The notes: a model not told the origin generated them from the letters alone. A stretch of DNA of 64,000 nt from Sinorhizobium sp. 6-70 (GCF_030124375.1 NZ_JASKLS010000015.1:1-64000); one strand, 5' to 3'; shown: positions 8,878 through 17,777, numbered from the stretch's first letter. Program-made: numbers and translations.

Positions 8878-9855
8878 ATGAAAATTCTGCAAGCGCTTCT
8901 GGGCGCTGTCGCCGCCGTTTCCCTGTTTGCCGCCTCTGCCAGCGCTCAAAATTATCCGGAGCGCTCGATCACGATGGTTGTGCCCTTCTCGGCCGGCGGC
9001 CCGACCGACACGGTCGCCCGCCTCGTCGCCGAATCCATGTCGAAGGATCTCGGTCAGCAGATCATCGTCGAGAATGTCGGCGGCGCTGGCGGCACGCTCG
9101 GCGCGGGTCGCGTCGCCCAGGCCGATCCGGATGGCTATACGGTGCTGCTCCACCATATCGGCATGGCGACCAGCGCCACGCTTTATCGCAAGCTCGCCTA
9201 TGACACACTGAACGCTTTCGAATATGTCGGCCTCGTCACCGAAGTGCCGATGACGATCGTCGCCCGCAAGGATTTCGAACCGACCGACCTCAAGGGGCTG
9301 ATCGACTACGTCAAGGCCAACAAGGACACGGTGACGGTCGCCAATGCCGGCATCGGCGCCGCATCGCATCTCTGCGGCATGATGTTCATGAGCGCGATCG
9401 ACACCCAGCTCACGACCGTGCCGTACAAGGGCACTGGCCCGGCGATGACCGATCTGCTCGGCGGCCAGGTCGATATGATGTGCGACCAGACGACGAACAC
9501 GACGAAGCAGATCCAGGGCGGCACGATCAAGGCCTATGCCGTCACCTCTCCCGCCCGTCTCAAGATCTTCCCTGATCTGCCGACGGCGGAAGAAGCCGGT
9601 CTCTCCGGTTTCCAGGTCGGCATCTGGCACGGCATCTATGCGCCGAAGGGCACGCCTGCCGAGGTGACAGAGCGCCTGTCGAAGTCGCTGCAGCTGGCGC
9701 TCAAGGACGAGAACGTCGTCGCACGCTTCGCCGAACTCGGCACCGAACCGTCGAGCCAGGAGGACGCAACGCCGGCGGCACTGAAGGCCAAGCTCGAAAG
9801 CGAGATCGCCCGCTGGAAGCCGGTGATCGAGGCCGCCGGCCAGTTCGCCGACTAA
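8878..9855 (+). CDS. tctC: Tripartite tricarboxylate transporter substrate-binding protein
   Basis: 325 aa with a Sec signal peptide (LLGAVAAVSLFAASASAQ). The mature protein shows the TctC/BugD fold: NYPERSITMVVPFSAGGPTDTVAR at the ligand-gripping loop, GGAGGTLGAGRVAQADPDGYTVLL, and the terminal segment where Bug proteins end. It captures a carboxylate in the periplasm and delivers it to TctBA. The start follows GGGAGGAAAAG. tctB and tctA lie downstream on the same strand, but a 367-bp gap with a hairpin, a parS-like site and a RIME separates them. The substrate (citrate or another carboxylate) is not deducible. Confidence 0.9.
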   Translation: MKILQALLGAVAAVSLFAASASAQNYPERSITMVVPFSAGGPTDTVARLVAESMSKDLGQQIIVENVGGAGGTLGAGRVAQADPDGYTVLLHHIGMATSATLYRKLAYDTLNAFEYVGLVTEVPMTIVARKDFEPTDLKGLIDYVKANKDTVTVANAGIGAASHLCGMMFMSAIDTQLTTVPYKGTGPAMTDLLGGQVDMMCDQTTNTTKQIQGGTIKAYAVTSPARLKIFPDLPTAEEAGLSGFQVGIWHGIYAPKGTPAEVTERLSKSLQLALKDENVVARFAELGTEPSSQEDATPAALKAKLESEIARWKPVIEAAGQFAD

Positions 9856-9870
9856 CCGCGTTACGGAATT

Positions 9871-9907
9871 GCCGCCGCCATCGCCTGTCGCAAGACAGAG
9901 CGGCGGC
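9871..9907 (+). terminator. GC-rich hairpin after tctC
   Basis: GCCGCCGC and GCGGCGGC pair across a 21-nt loop that itself contains CTGTCG...GACAG, 16 nt after the tctC stop. A second perfect hairpin (CGCCTCTTG/CAAGAGGCG) lies at 10035-10061. Either could lower expression of tctBA relative to tctC. Confidence 0.4.
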
Positions 9908-10003
9908 GGCGGCCTTGTCTTCGTTCGGTGAGGGACGCATTCGGCTCGGGAATGTGGGCGAGGTGCTGTTCATTCCCTCCTCATTCCGCGCCCGCGACGG
10001 GAC

Positions 10004-10019
10004 GTTGACAGCTGTCAAC
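10004..10019. promoter_or_regulatory. parS-like RepB-binding palindrome, type 1
   Basis: The perfect 16-bp palindrome GTTGACAGCTGTCAAC fits the consensus described for repABC plasmid centromeres (GTTNNCNGCNGNNAAC). It lies 6.4 kb beyond the repC end, in the tctC-tctB gap, and is identical to copies at 14284, 14413 and 15887. Confidence 0.75.
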
Positions 10020-10077
10020 TCGATGACGGTTCGGCGCCTCTTGCCCGCAGGACAAGAGGCGAGCACATTCGTCTACA

Positions 10078-10178
10078 GTGCCGCGCGTCCTTCGAGACAC
10101 GCAAGGAACGCTGCAGCACTTTGAATTGCTGCATGTTTTTATCCTTAAATAAGCTAGGATTTAACGAAACATGCAGTG
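10078..10178 (+). repeat. RIME-like intergenic element, copy 1
   Basis: About 100 bp built of two imperfect palindromes: a GCGCGTC...GACACGC arm pair, then GCTGCATGTTT...AAACATGCAG. The same architecture recurs at 15671, 20391, 22004, 22427, 25190 and 31427. It matches what I know of the rhizobial intergenic mosaic element RIME. A spurious N-terminal extension of tctB reads out of it. Confidence 0.75.
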
Positions 10179-10222
10179 GAGGGAGCGCAGCTCAACGGCT
10201 CCCGAACAAAAATGGGGACACG

Positions 10223-10684
10223 ATGAAATCCATCTCCTTCGACACCACCAATGCCCTTTGCGGCGGTATCCTGACTGCTGTCGGGCTGTTCTTCGTCTGG
10301 CAATCGCTCGGCCTCGAGCTCGGCACCGCCTTCCGCATGGGCCCCGGCTACTTCCCGCTTCTACTGGCCTGCGTGTTGACGCTGCTCGGCGCCGTCATTC
10401 TCGTGCAGTCGGCGCGCGTGCAAGGCGAGCCGATGGGGGCGATCGCAATCCGCGGCATGTTCTTCATCCTGCCTGCGCCGATCTTTTTCGGGCTGACGGT
10501 ACGAGGACTGGGCTTCGCTCCGGCAATCTTCTTCACGGCGCTTATCGCCTGTTTTGCCTCGCATCGCATGAAGCCGCATTGGGCGATCGCCATCTCGCTG
10601 GTGCTGGCCGTCTTCTCGGTCGCGGTGTTCAGTTACGGGCTCAACCTGCCCTTCGAGCGCTTCGGCCCCTGGGTCCGGTTCTAG
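10223..10684 (+). CDS. tctB: Tripartite tricarboxylate transporter, small membrane subunit
   Basis: 153 aa with four hydrophobic segments (GGILTAVGLFFVWQSLG, LLACVLTLLGAVILV, FILPAPIFFGLTV, WAIAISLVLAVFSVAVFSYGL), the usual TctB layout. The start is the ATG at 10223, preceded by GGGGACACG; the frame extends upstream only because it runs through a RIME. It should form the membrane complex with TctA, whose gene starts 9 nt after its stop. TctB is the poorly conserved partner, so identity rests mostly on size, topology and position between tctC and tctA. Confidence 0.85.
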   Translation: MKSISFDTTNALCGGILTAVGLFFVWQSLGLELGTAFRMGPGYFPLLLACVLTLLGAVILVQSARVQGEPMGAIAIRGMFFILPAPIFFGLTVRGLGFAPAIFFTALIACFASHRMKPHWAIAISLVLAVFSVAVFSYGLNLPFERFGPWVRF

Positions 10685-10693
10685 GAGGCGGTC

Positions 10694-12199
10694 ATGGAAC
10701 TTTTCAGCAATCTCGCCCTCGGCTTTACCACCGCTGCCTCGCCGGCTAATCTTCTCTTCTGCCTGATCGGCGTTATGCTGGGCACGTTGATCGGCGTACT
10801 GCCCGGCATCGGCGCCACCGCGACGATCGCCATGCTTCTGCCGATCACGTTCCAGCTCGAGCCGGTCTCCTCGCTGATCATGCTCGCCGGCATCTATTAC
10901 GGCGCGCAGTACGGCGGCTCGACCACGGCAATCCTGATCAACATGCCGGGCGAATCCTCCTCCGCGGTCACCGCGATCGACGGCTACCAAATGGCGCGCA
11001 AGGGCCGCGCCGGCGCGGCGCTCGCGATTGCCGCGCTCGGCTCGTTCTTTGCCGGAACCGTCTCGACCTTTCTCGTCGCGATCTTCGCGCCGCCGCTGAC
11101 CGAGATCGCCCTGGAGTTCGGCGCGGCCGAATATTTCTCGCTGATGATCGTCGGCCTCGTCTCCTCCGTCGCGCTGGCGCACGGCTCGATCGTCAAGGCG
11201 CTGGCGATGGTCGCGCTCGGCCTCTTGCTCGGCCTCGTCGGCACCGACATCTATACCGGTACGCCGCGCTTCACCCTCGGCATCCGCGAATATGCCGACG
11301 GTCTCAATTTCGTGGCACTCGCCGTCGGCGTCTTCGGCATTGCCGAAATCCTGCGCAATCTCGAAAGCGAGAAGACCCGAGAAGTGCTGATGGCCAAGGT
11401 CAGCGACCTGATGCCGACGCGCGATGATTTCAAGCGGATGTTCGCGCCGGTGGTGCGCGGTACCGTCATCGGTTCGGCGCTCGGCATTCTGCCGGGCGGC
11501 GGCGCGATCCTCGCCGCCTTTGCCTCGTATACGGTGGAAAAGCGCATCTCCGATCGGCCGGAGGAATTCGGCCGCGGCGCCATTGCCGGTGTCGCGGGAC
11601 CGGAAAGCGCCAACAATGCCGGCGCGCAGACGTCCTTCATTCCGCTGCTGACGCTCGGCATTCCGGCAAACCCGGTGATGGCGCTGATGATCGGGGCGAT
11701 GATCATCCAGGGCATCGTGCCCGGCCCGAATGTAGCGGTGGAACAGCCGGCGCTCTTCTGGGGCATCATCGCCTCGATGTGGATCGGCAACCTGATGCTG
11801 GTGGTCTTGAACCTGCCGCTGATCGGGCTCTGGGTAAAGCTCCTGAAGATCCCCTATTTCGTGCTGTTTCCGATCATCATGGCCTTCTGCTCGATCGGCG
11901 TCTACAGCGTCAATTCCAACGTCTACGACCTTTACGCCGTCGCCTTCTTCGGGCTCGTCGGTTACCTTCTCCTGAAGCTGCGCTGCGAACCGGCGCCGCT
12001 TTTGCTCGGCTTCGTGCTCGGGCCGTTGCTCGAAGAGAATTTGAGGCGCGCGATGATCCTGTCGCGCGGCGACCCGACGACCTTCGTCACCCGGCCGATC
12101 AGCGCGGTGTTGTTGCTGATCGCGGCGATCGTGCTGGTCGTCGTCTTCCTGCCGGCCGTCAAGGCCAAGCGCGAGGAGGTCTTCGTCGAGGAGGATTGA
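10694..12199 (+). CDS. tctA: Tripartite tricarboxylate transporter, large membrane subunit
   Basis: 501 aa, about 12 hydrophobic helices. Family hallmarks include GTLIGVLPGIGATATIAMLLP near the N-terminus, GGSTTAILINMPGESSSAVTAIDGYQMA, and LGILPGGGAILAAF in the second half, repeating the GxLPGxG(G/A) motif as in other two-repeat secondary carriers. It is the ion-coupled permease that takes substrate from TctC. The ribosome site TAGGAGG is optimal. The protein ends with a short acidic tail (EEVFVEED). Confidence 0.92.
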   Translation: MELFSNLALGFTTAASPANLLFCLIGVMLGTLIGVLPGIGATATIAMLLPITFQLEPVSSLIMLAGIYYGAQYGGSTTAILINMPGESSSAVTAIDGYQMARKGRAGAALAIAALGSFFAGTVSTFLVAIFAPPLTEIALEFGAAEYFSLMIVGLVSSVALAHGSIVKALAMVALGLLLGLVGTDIYTGTPRFTLGIREYADGLNFVALAVGVFGIAEILRNLESEKTREVLMAKVSDLMPTRDDFKRMFAPVVRGTVIGSALGILPGGGAILAAFASYTVEKRISDRPEEFGRGAIAGVAGPESANNAGAQTSFIPLLTLGIPANPVMALMIGAMIIQGIVPGPNVAVEQPALFWGIIASMWIGNLMLVVLNLPLIGLWVKLLKIPYFVLFPIIMAFCSIGVYSVNSNVYDLYAVAFFGLVGYLLLKLRCEPAPLLLGFVLGPLLEENLRRAMILSRGDPTTFVTRPISAVLLLIAAIVLVVVFLPAVKAKREEVFVEED

Positions 12200-12346
12200 G
12201 CGACGCCAAATGGGGCCGCCAGCCGCTTCACGGTTGACAGCCGCGCCGGAAAGGAACCTCATGCCGGTTGGGGCGTTCAACACGCAATCGGCGAGCCACA
12301 CCCGGGCTTCGCCGATTCCGATCCTCGGGAGGGAGGTCCCACGAAG

Positions 12347-12847
12347 ATGATGCAGCGACTGCTGGCCGCAGGCAGCCTGTTTTTTGCCGTTGGGGCAGCG
12401 CAGGCCGACGAGACGGCATTTCTCGGATCACTCGAGGGAAAATGGGCCGGCAGCGGCATGGTGAAAGTGCGGATCAACCGCTCGCCGATGAACGTGTCCT
12501 GTGTTTTCGATTCGGATGCGCGTGGCCAGGCCCTGTCGATGAAGGGGACCTGTCGCGGCCTCATTGTCGTGTCGCGCGCCGTCGGCGCCGACCTGAAGTT
12601 CAATGGGGCAAACTACAGCGGAACCTATGTCGGGCCGAGCGGAAGACCGGCCGGCTTGACCGGAAGCCGACGGGGCAATGCGATCAATCTGACGATCCGC
12701 TGGCCGCGGCTGGTGAACGGCGACCGCAGCGCAAACCTGACCGTGCAGAAGGTCGGACAGAACGGCATGAGACTCGTGACGACCGATGTCGATCCCAACT
12801 CCGGGGACAAGGTTGTTACCAGCGACATCAATCTGCAGCGGCAATAG
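12347..12847 (+). CDS. Exported hypothetical protein
   Basis: 166 aa. A short signal peptide (LLAAGSLFFAVGAAQAD) is followed by a soluble domain rich in beta-strand-like segments: FLGSLEGKWAGSGMVKVRI, MNVSCVFDSDA and LKFNGANYSGTYVGPSGRPAGLTGSR. The layout resembles the small lipocalin- or calycin-like proteins of rhizobia, but I do not recognise a named family. A GGGAGGGAGG stretch lies about 12 nt upstream of the first of two adjacent ATGs. It is probably periplasmic and a single-gene unit. It follows tctA by 147 nt, so co-expression is possible but not evident. Confidence 0.65.
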   Translation: MMQRLLAAGSLFFAVGAAQADETAFLGSLEGKWAGSGMVKVRINRSPMNVSCVFDSDARGQALSMKGTCRGLIVVSRAVGADLKFNGANYSGTYVGPSGRPAGLTGSRRGNAINLTIRWPRLVNGDRSANLTVQKVGQNGMRLVTTDVDPNSGDKVVTSDINLQRQ

Positions 12848-12857
12848 CGCCGTTGCG

Positions 12858-12963
12858 CTAGATCATTTCATTGTTTCATTGAACAGTGAAATGCTCTAAC
12901 TCTCTGAAACTACGCAGTTCCGGACGGAAAACCGTTACACACTTTTCCCGGAATTGCCCTAAA
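12858..12963 (+). repeat. Rhizobial two-hairpin intergenic repeat, copy 1
   Basis: About 106 bp. The first part (CTAGATCATTTCA...TGAAATGCTCTAAC) and the second (CAGTTCCGGA...CCGGAATTGCCCT) each fold back on themselves. A nearly identical copy lies at 38484-38589 and a degraded one near 15600-15666. It ends at the stop codon of the convergent gene and may act as its terminator. Confidence 0.7.
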
Positions 12964-14110
12964 GCACGCCCCAGCCACGATAGCGTCCCCTGCCCGTCAT
13001 CTCGCGCACGCCGAGTTCGCGGACCAGATTGAGCGCACTACGCGGCGTGACGCCGACGTGGCGGGCGATCAACGCCGTCGAGACGATCGGTCGTGACAGA
13101 ACGAGATCGATCAATCCCGGCAGATTGCTGCTCGAACGCCGGTCTTTGATCCGCATTTCCATCTGCGTCTTTGCCAGAGAAAGGCGGTCGAGCTCCTTCA
13201 TGCCGAGATCGGCCGTCACCGTCATCGCCTCGAGGAAGGCAACGAGCCGCGTCAGCCTGTCCTTCGACCGGCGCCGTTCGTGGCGGATCGTCTTCAGGCC
13301 GGTGTTGAACGCCAGCACATGCGTAGACACCTTTCCGCGAAAACGCAGGTAGACCCCGACGAGCAGCGAGCCGAGCCAATGCTGCCGCCTGAGTGGCTCG
13401 ATGCGGTCCCAGGCGTCGTAGAGGACTGCCGCTCCAAGAGAAGCCGGCAACTGATCGGCAGTCGCCAGAACGGCGCGCCAGGCATCGAGCCGTTGCTCCT
13501 CGTCCCAGTCCTCCTCGAACAGCAATCCGAGTTGGCCCATGGGTTCCGAACTCGCCTTCGCGGCTGGCGACAGCGAATCCATCTCGGCGATACCGCTCGC
13601 GTGAACGTCCAGCAAGCGTTGAGACCGAGCTATCGCCGCATCGAGTTCGGCAAATTCAGCGGCGAGCGGATTTTCGTCGGCTTCGTCTTCACTCTCCGCA
13701 AGCGCGGTATCCCGGCGAGCGTCGGTCGATAGCTCCTGGCGATGGTTGTGCTCGGCGATCGCCCCGCCCTCGCCTCTCAGCACGTTCAGTCCGGCGCTCG
13801 TCAACGCCCAGTCCGGCTCGGCAAGATCCAAACGACGGCGGGCACGCAACACCGCATGGGCGATGGTCAACTCGTGAGAGGGTGCGCGCGCATCCATGTG
13901 CGCATCATGCAGGACCAGATCCTCGACATGCACCAATTCGCCGGCGACCCAGAGCGCCGCTGCCGCATCGAAGAACTGCCCGCGCTCGCGAAACCCCTCC
14001 GAAACCGGGTGCCGGCCGGCCCGCTCGTCGAGACGCGCAAGGCTGTCTTCCGCCGCTATCAGTGCCGGCAGCAGCGTTGGATGGAGCGGATCCGGGGTCT
14101 CGTATCTCAT
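12959..14110 (-). CDS. Plasmid-associated DUF1612/HTH protein (RHE_PE00001 family)
   Basis: 383 aa, soluble, mostly helical, with an acidic middle (SEDEADENPLAAEFAELDAAIARS). The C-terminal ~60 residues look like a helix-turn-helix domain (STALIARHVGVTPRSALNLVRELGV). The sequence resembles a family often found on rhizobial repABC plasmids and annotated with DUF1612 plus an HTH; its function is unknown. Here it lies beside the replicator and two parS-like palindromes sit 174-318 bp upstream of its start, so a role in plasmid biology, or RepB-dependent silencing of the gene, is worth considering. No clear ribosome site precedes the ATG. Confidence 0.65.
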   Translation of the reverse strand: MRYETPDPLHPTLLPALIAAEDSLARLDERAGRHPVSEGFRERGQFFDAAAALWVAGELVHVEDLVLHDAHMDARAPSHELTIAHAVLRARRRLDLAEPDWALTSAGLNVLRGEGGAIAEHNHRQELSTDARRDTALAESEDEADENPLAAEFAELDAAIARSQRLLDVHASGIAEMDSLSPAAKASSEPMGQLGLLFEEDWDEEQRLDAWRAVLATADQLPASLGAAVLYDAWDRIEPLRRQHWLGSLLVGVYLRFRGKVSTHVLAFNTGLKTIRHERRRSKDRLTRLVAFLEAMTVTADLGMKELDRLSLAKTQMEMRIKDRRSSSNLPGLIDLVLSRPIVSTALIARHVGVTPRSALNLVRELGVREMTGRGRYRGWGVL

Positions 14111-14283
14111 TTTAAAGACGAAGCGTTATCGACGAAACGGAAGGTAACACGCGATTTCTTTCCGTCACAGGCTTGCCGGCCTTTCTCCCCTGCTAATATG
14201 CGGATCGGCGCCCGCTCGCAGGAAAATGCGGTCGGCTGGCTTTCGGTCGCGCACATCGCACGACGTCAATGCCTCTTATCGCG

Positions 14284-14299
14284 GTTGACAGCTGTCAAC
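14284..14299. promoter_or_regulatory. parS-like palindrome, type 1
   Basis: GTTGACAGCTGTCAAC, identical to the copies at 10004, 14413 and 15887; about 2.1 kb beyond the repC end. Confidence 0.8.
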
Positions 14300-14412
14300 G
14301 CTCACAGCGAAGGTCGGCGTCTTTCCTTGGTCGCGCCGGTGTCGTGCATCCGCACGGCCTCAGCGGTTCCATGACCGAAGGAGGCGCGAGGCGACCGTGC
14401 CACCGCCCTGCC

Positions 14413-14428
14413 GTTGACAGCTGTCAAC
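14413..14428. promoter_or_regulatory. parS-like palindrome, type 1
   Basis: GTTGACAGCTGTCAAC, 129 bp (start to start) from the copy at 14284. The close pair is compatible with nucleation of RepB spreading. Confidence 0.8.
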
Positions 14429-14748
14429 TGACACCGATATGAAGTCGGCCACGATCGAAAGTGCCGGCTGCGTTGCCCGGAAGGAATACGGGCCGGAGAG
14501 TCAGGAATGATGCGTAGCTTGCGACGCCGCTGCCGTTCTCGTTCGAGGCGACGTTGATGTTCGGCAGGCAAGCGTCAATCGGCATTTTCGTGACCGTGCC
14601 TTACTGAATGCGTGAGAACGCACCAGCAGGATGGGAAGTCGAAAGCAAATCCCCGACTGTCGAAGTTCTGGGCCACAGCCTCAAGACCGATGGACAAAAT
14701 CGGCTGCTGTGGAAAGAGCTCTCGGCAGCCGGCAAGAGTGGAGAGCCC

Positions 14749-15585
14749 ATGGCAAGCGTTCTGGCGGCAAGTGGCGGCGTCAAGCAGGTGATATGCATCA
14801 ACTGGGGCACCAAGTACGGTCCGCCCTTCATCAACCGGCTATACGCCATGGTGGCGCGCAACATTACGCCGCCTTTCACATTTACCTGTTTCACCGACAA
14901 CCGCAGCGGCCTGCGTCCCGAAATCCTCTGCGAAGATCTGCCGCCGCTCGATGCCGCGATGCCGGTGAATACCAAAGGCATCTGGCCGAAAGCACGGCTC
15001 TGGGGTCCGAAGCTCGGGAACCTCACCGGTCCGGTGCTGTTCCTCGACCTCGATCTGGTGATTGTCGGATCTCTCGATCCCTTCTTCGAATTTGGCGGGC
15101 CGGACGATGTGGTGCTCGCTCGAAATCAGACGACGCCGTTTGAACGGCTCGGACAGACGTCGCTGTTCCGGTTTCCGGTCGGCAAGCTCGTACCCCTGCA
15201 GGAGAAGTTCCGGGCCGATCCACAAGGGGTGGCGGACGAATACAGCTTCGAGCAACGCTTCGTCACCCGCAATGCGCCGGGCGGCGTCAAACTCTTTCCG
15301 CGGCGCTGGGTTTTGCATTTTCGCCAGGATTGCCGCTGGCCCTTTCCGCTCAACTATTTCCTTGCGCCACGGCTGCCTGCCGATGGCCGCGTGGTGCTCT
15401 TCCCCCGCAGTTTGCTGCCGCAGCATGCTATCGACGGCCAGTTCGGCTACAGGAGCCGGCCGACGACCCCGCTCGGGCATATTCGCGGCCTGTTTGCGCC
15501 AGATCGGCGGGAGAAAAGCGCATTCCGCTATCTGCGTCACTACATCCGCCCGACGCCATGGGTGGCGGAGCATTGGCACGAGTAA
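14749..15585 (+). CDS. Putative glycosyltransferase (GT-A-like)
   Basis: 278 aa from the ATG at 14749, chosen because GGAG precedes it and the protein then begins with the first beta strand (VKQVICINWGTKYG). Residues near 100 read GPVLFLDLDLVIVGSLDPFF, containing the DxD motif (DLD) that binds metal and sugar nucleotide in GT-A folds. FTCFTDN and WPKARLW also fit this group of bacterial glycosyltransferases. The C-terminal third is basic (LRHYIRPTPWVAEHWHE). No signal peptide or membrane helix is visible, so it is cytoplasmic. No polysaccharide genes are nearby, so acceptor and sugar are unknown. Confidence 0.75.
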   Translation: MASVLAASGGVKQVICINWGTKYGPPFINRLYAMVARNITPPFTFTCFTDNRSGLRPEILCEDLPPLDAAMPVNTKGIWPKARLWGPKLGNLTGPVLFLDLDLVIVGSLDPFFEFGGPDDVVLARNQTTPFERLGQTSLFRFPVGKLVPLQEKFRADPQGVADEYSFEQRFVTRNAPGGVKLFPRRWVLHFRQDCRWPFPLNYFLAPRLPADGRVVLFPRSLLPQHAIDGQFGYRSRPTTPLGHIRGLFAPDRREKSAFRYLRHYIRPTPWVAEHWHE

Positions 15586-15670
15586 GCGGCTTCAGCGGTG
15601 AAGCGCTCCAATGCTCTGAGGCGATTCCGGGGCGGAAAGCCGTCACAGACCATTCCTGGAATTGACCCGC

Positions 15671-15776
15671 TGGCTGTTTCTTCAAATCGGAGACCATTCA
15701 AGGATAAGAAGCGTGCAGCATTCGAAATGCTGCCGCGTCCTTTGCCCGTCCGATAAGACGCGCGATGCTGTAGAAG
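15671..15776 (-). repeat. RIME-like element, copy 2 (diverged, inverted)
   Basis: Read on the minus strand it shows the RIME order: GCGCGTCTTATC...GGGCAAAGGACG, then GCAGCATTTCG...TTATCCTTGAAT...CCGATTTGAAGAAAC. Several arms are degraded. A degraded copy of the two-hairpin repeat lies directly before it (about 15600-15666). Confidence 0.6.
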
Positions 15777-15886
15777 CACTGCTGCGGAAGTGAGGAAATC
15801 CGGCGGAGTCAAGGGGACCGCTGACCTGGCGTCTGTCCGTCGTTTTTTTGCCCGTGAAGCGGATCGAGCGCAGTGTCGCCACAGCC

Positions 15887-15902
15887 GTTGACAGCTGTCA
15901 AC
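15887..15902. promoter_or_regulatory. parS-like palindrome, type 1
   Basis: GTTGACAGCTGTCAAC, 470 bp from the repC stop codon; the nearest type-1 copy to the replicator. Confidence 0.8.
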
Positions 15903-16372
15903 TTCGGACAATGTCCCGGTTTTGTGAGAAGTCGCCGACGCCGGGGTCGTTCGGTTGCCGATAATGCGGAAAGTGGCTGTTTCAGGTCGTCCGAGGTGTC
16001 GGAAATTACGAGCGAGATAGCTTCCGTAAGGCGAAATTAAAGGCTTTTTTGCCAATGCGTTACGATAGCCGCAGAATTGTTAAGAAAGCGCCACCAGACA
16101 CAGTTAAACGCATATCCCGGCGAATCCATCACAGCATCGAGTTTCGGATATTTTGCTCGTCAAGGCAATGGTTCGGCACGATGCAGCCGTGGGACAGTGC
16201 GACTTGTCCCCTGCCTATTTCTCCACTGCGGCCGACGAGAAAGTTGCTCCGTCCCGACGGCCTGGTCCTAAAGAGCGCCGCGTTCAGACGGCCTCATGCT
16301 ACACGCTTTAGGTCTTCGCTTTCATGCGTGTCGTCGTTCCAACACTGCTGCACACATTTTGGGTGGCATGGA
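15903..16372. other. Non-coding stretch downstream of repC
   Basis: 470 bases of lower coding character beyond the repC stop codon. Open frames here are shadows running in from repC. I see no further palindrome or RNA gene; an AAATTAAAGGCTTTTTTGCC stretch near 16035-16055 is AT-rich. Confidence 0.4.
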
Positions 16373-17683
16373 TTAACTTGCCACGGCAACTCCTCCATTT
16401 CGCTTAGCTCGGCTCAACGCCACGACCATTGGGCCAAGCGAAAACTCCTGGCGCTGCGCCCGCCTTGTCAGTTCGCGCAGGTAGCCGCCCGGCGATGCGA
16501 TTTGCTCCGCTCTTTCCAGAATGCAGGCGACAATGGTTGCCGCGTTCTCGCAGCCAAGGACGGAGCAGGCTTCGTCATAGGCATCCGCGCTGACATTGAG
16601 CATGGAGCGGACCACGATCGCCGCCGTCATCAGATCTTTCCAACCGGAAATCCGGCCAGAAGGCCCATAGTCGGCGATCTGCGGGCAGGCTTGCAGGATC
16701 GCCGGCAGCGGGATTTCGCGGCACGGTCGTTGAGGTACCGTACCCGAGCGATCAACGGCGGTGGGAGGTGACGCTGCGTTTTGTGTGGCCAGTTTCGGTG
16801 GAGGTTCTGTCAAAGCCTCTGCAGCGTCGCCACCGGCCGCCTTTCGCAAAAGCGGTTCCCGTCCTTTTCCCAGGCCAACTTCAGATTCAGAAAGAGAGTC
16901 TGGATGTGAATTCTGTATGTGGCATCCATTCTGGTGATCATAGGTGTCCGTTTTTTGGAAATTGAGCAAGTTTTCCAATTGGTTGGTGAGATCACAACGA
17001 AGACGGTCCATTGAGCCGAGCACGGTTTCGATTTCGGCGGTTGAGGGCTTGCGGGGAAGCTGGTCAATGAGCTCTTCGAACTGCAATTCGTAATTCTGCC
17101 AATCGCTTTGCGGAGCGCTTTCGTGGACGAGCTCCAGCAACTTGGCAACGTCGCGCCGGCAGAGGCTCAATCGCTCACGCATGATGCGCATATGCTGCCG
17201 TTCCGCGGCGAGCTCAGCGGCGGCGGTTTCGATTTCGGTAGCTCGTGCGATCAGCGGAGAAAGATCGAACCCGAAGGCTTCTCCGACGGCACCGCTGTGG
17301 TTTCGCCGCGCGTAACGCTTGCCATTCGGGCTGTCGCGCCGAAGGATCAAGCCGGCTTCGATGAGAGCGGCGAGGTGACGCCGCAAGGTCGTTCCGGCCA
17401 TGCCGTGCGCTCGAAGTGAAAGCTGGGTATTGGACGGAAAAACGACGAGGCCGCTTTCCCTGGACAGTTCGGTGCCGGGATAAAAGCTCAGCAGCGCGTT
17501 GAGCACCGCCAGCGAGCGATCGGACACGCCCACAAGGCTCTTCGCTTCGCAGAGCCAGCGAAACAATTTCCATTTGTCGACAGACCGCCCCGCCTGGGTG
17601 CGGCTGGCGGTGATTTGGCTTGAGAGCATGCCAAGCGTCATCGGCCGCCGCCCAAAAGGCGTCGTCACACTTCCACGTTCCAT
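16373..17683 (-). CDS. repC: Replication initiator RepC
   Basis: 436 aa. RepC is the initiator of repABC replicons. The N-terminal half carries the winged-helix DNA-binding region (CEAKSLVGVSDRSLAVLNALLSF, ...AGTTLRRHLAALIEAGLI), and the C-terminal domain ends LVSPGGYLREL-like (here QIASPGGYLRELTRRA). Length is typical. It is third in the repABC operon and is separated from repB by 156 bp holding the antisense RNA. An AT-rich stretch within the gene is the probable origin. The GC-poor linker between the domains (LLNFQKTDTYDHQNGCHIQN) corresponds to that stretch. Confidence 0.95.
   Translation of the reverse strand: MERGSVTTPFGRRPMTLGMLSSQITASRTQAGRSVDKWKLFRWLCEAKSLVGVSDRSLAVLNALLSFYPGTELSRESGLVVFPSNTQLSLRAHGMAGTTLRRHLAALIEAGLILRRDSPNGKRYARRNHSGAVGEAFGFDLSPLIARATEIETAAAELAAERQHMRIMRERLSLCRRDVAKLLELVHESAPQSDWQNYELQFEELIDQLPRKPSTAEIETVLGSMDRLRCDLTNQLENLLNFQKTDTYDHQNGCHIQNSHPDSLSESEVGLGKGREPLLRKAAGGDAAEALTEPPPKLATQNAASPPTAVDRSGTVPQRPCREIPLPAILQACPQIADYGPSGRISGWKDLMTAAIVVRSMLNVSADAYDEACSVLGCENAATIVACILERAEQIASPGGYLRELTRRAQRQEFSLGPMVVALSRAKRNGGVAVAS
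16915..16990. other. Probable origin of replication (oriV) inside repC
   Basis: An AT-rich tract in the middle of repC, with a GTTTTTTGGAAATTGAGC run and an inverted repeat TTGGAAA (16955-16961) / TTTCCAA (16972-16978). In studied repABC plasmids the origin lies within repC in an AT-rich region. The position here is an inference from composition. Confidence 0.5.
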
Positions 17684-17777
17684 TTTTCTTCACCTTATCC
17701 AAGGCAAAAGAAAACCGTTCGCCGAAACGACGTCAAAAACTCTTGACACTGATTCGCGGAAATGGGATTCTCTAGTT

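Larger units (their letters stand above)
14111..14748. other. Intergenic gap holding two parS-like sites
   Basis: 638 bases between divergent genes. Apart from the two palindromes at 14284 and 14413 I see no RNA gene and no convincing ORF. The frame running in from 14608 is an unlikely extension of the glycosyltransferase gene. Confidence 0.5.

Noticed and set aside
12234..12249. GTTGACAG-type sequence before the exported protein gene
   Set aside because: The right half is not complementary; it fails the parS consensus.
10361..12301. 646-codon open frame on the minus strand across tctB-tctA
   Set aside because: Low-complexity, His/Arg/Asp-rich translation opposite a clear transporter gene; an antisense shadow caused by high GC3.
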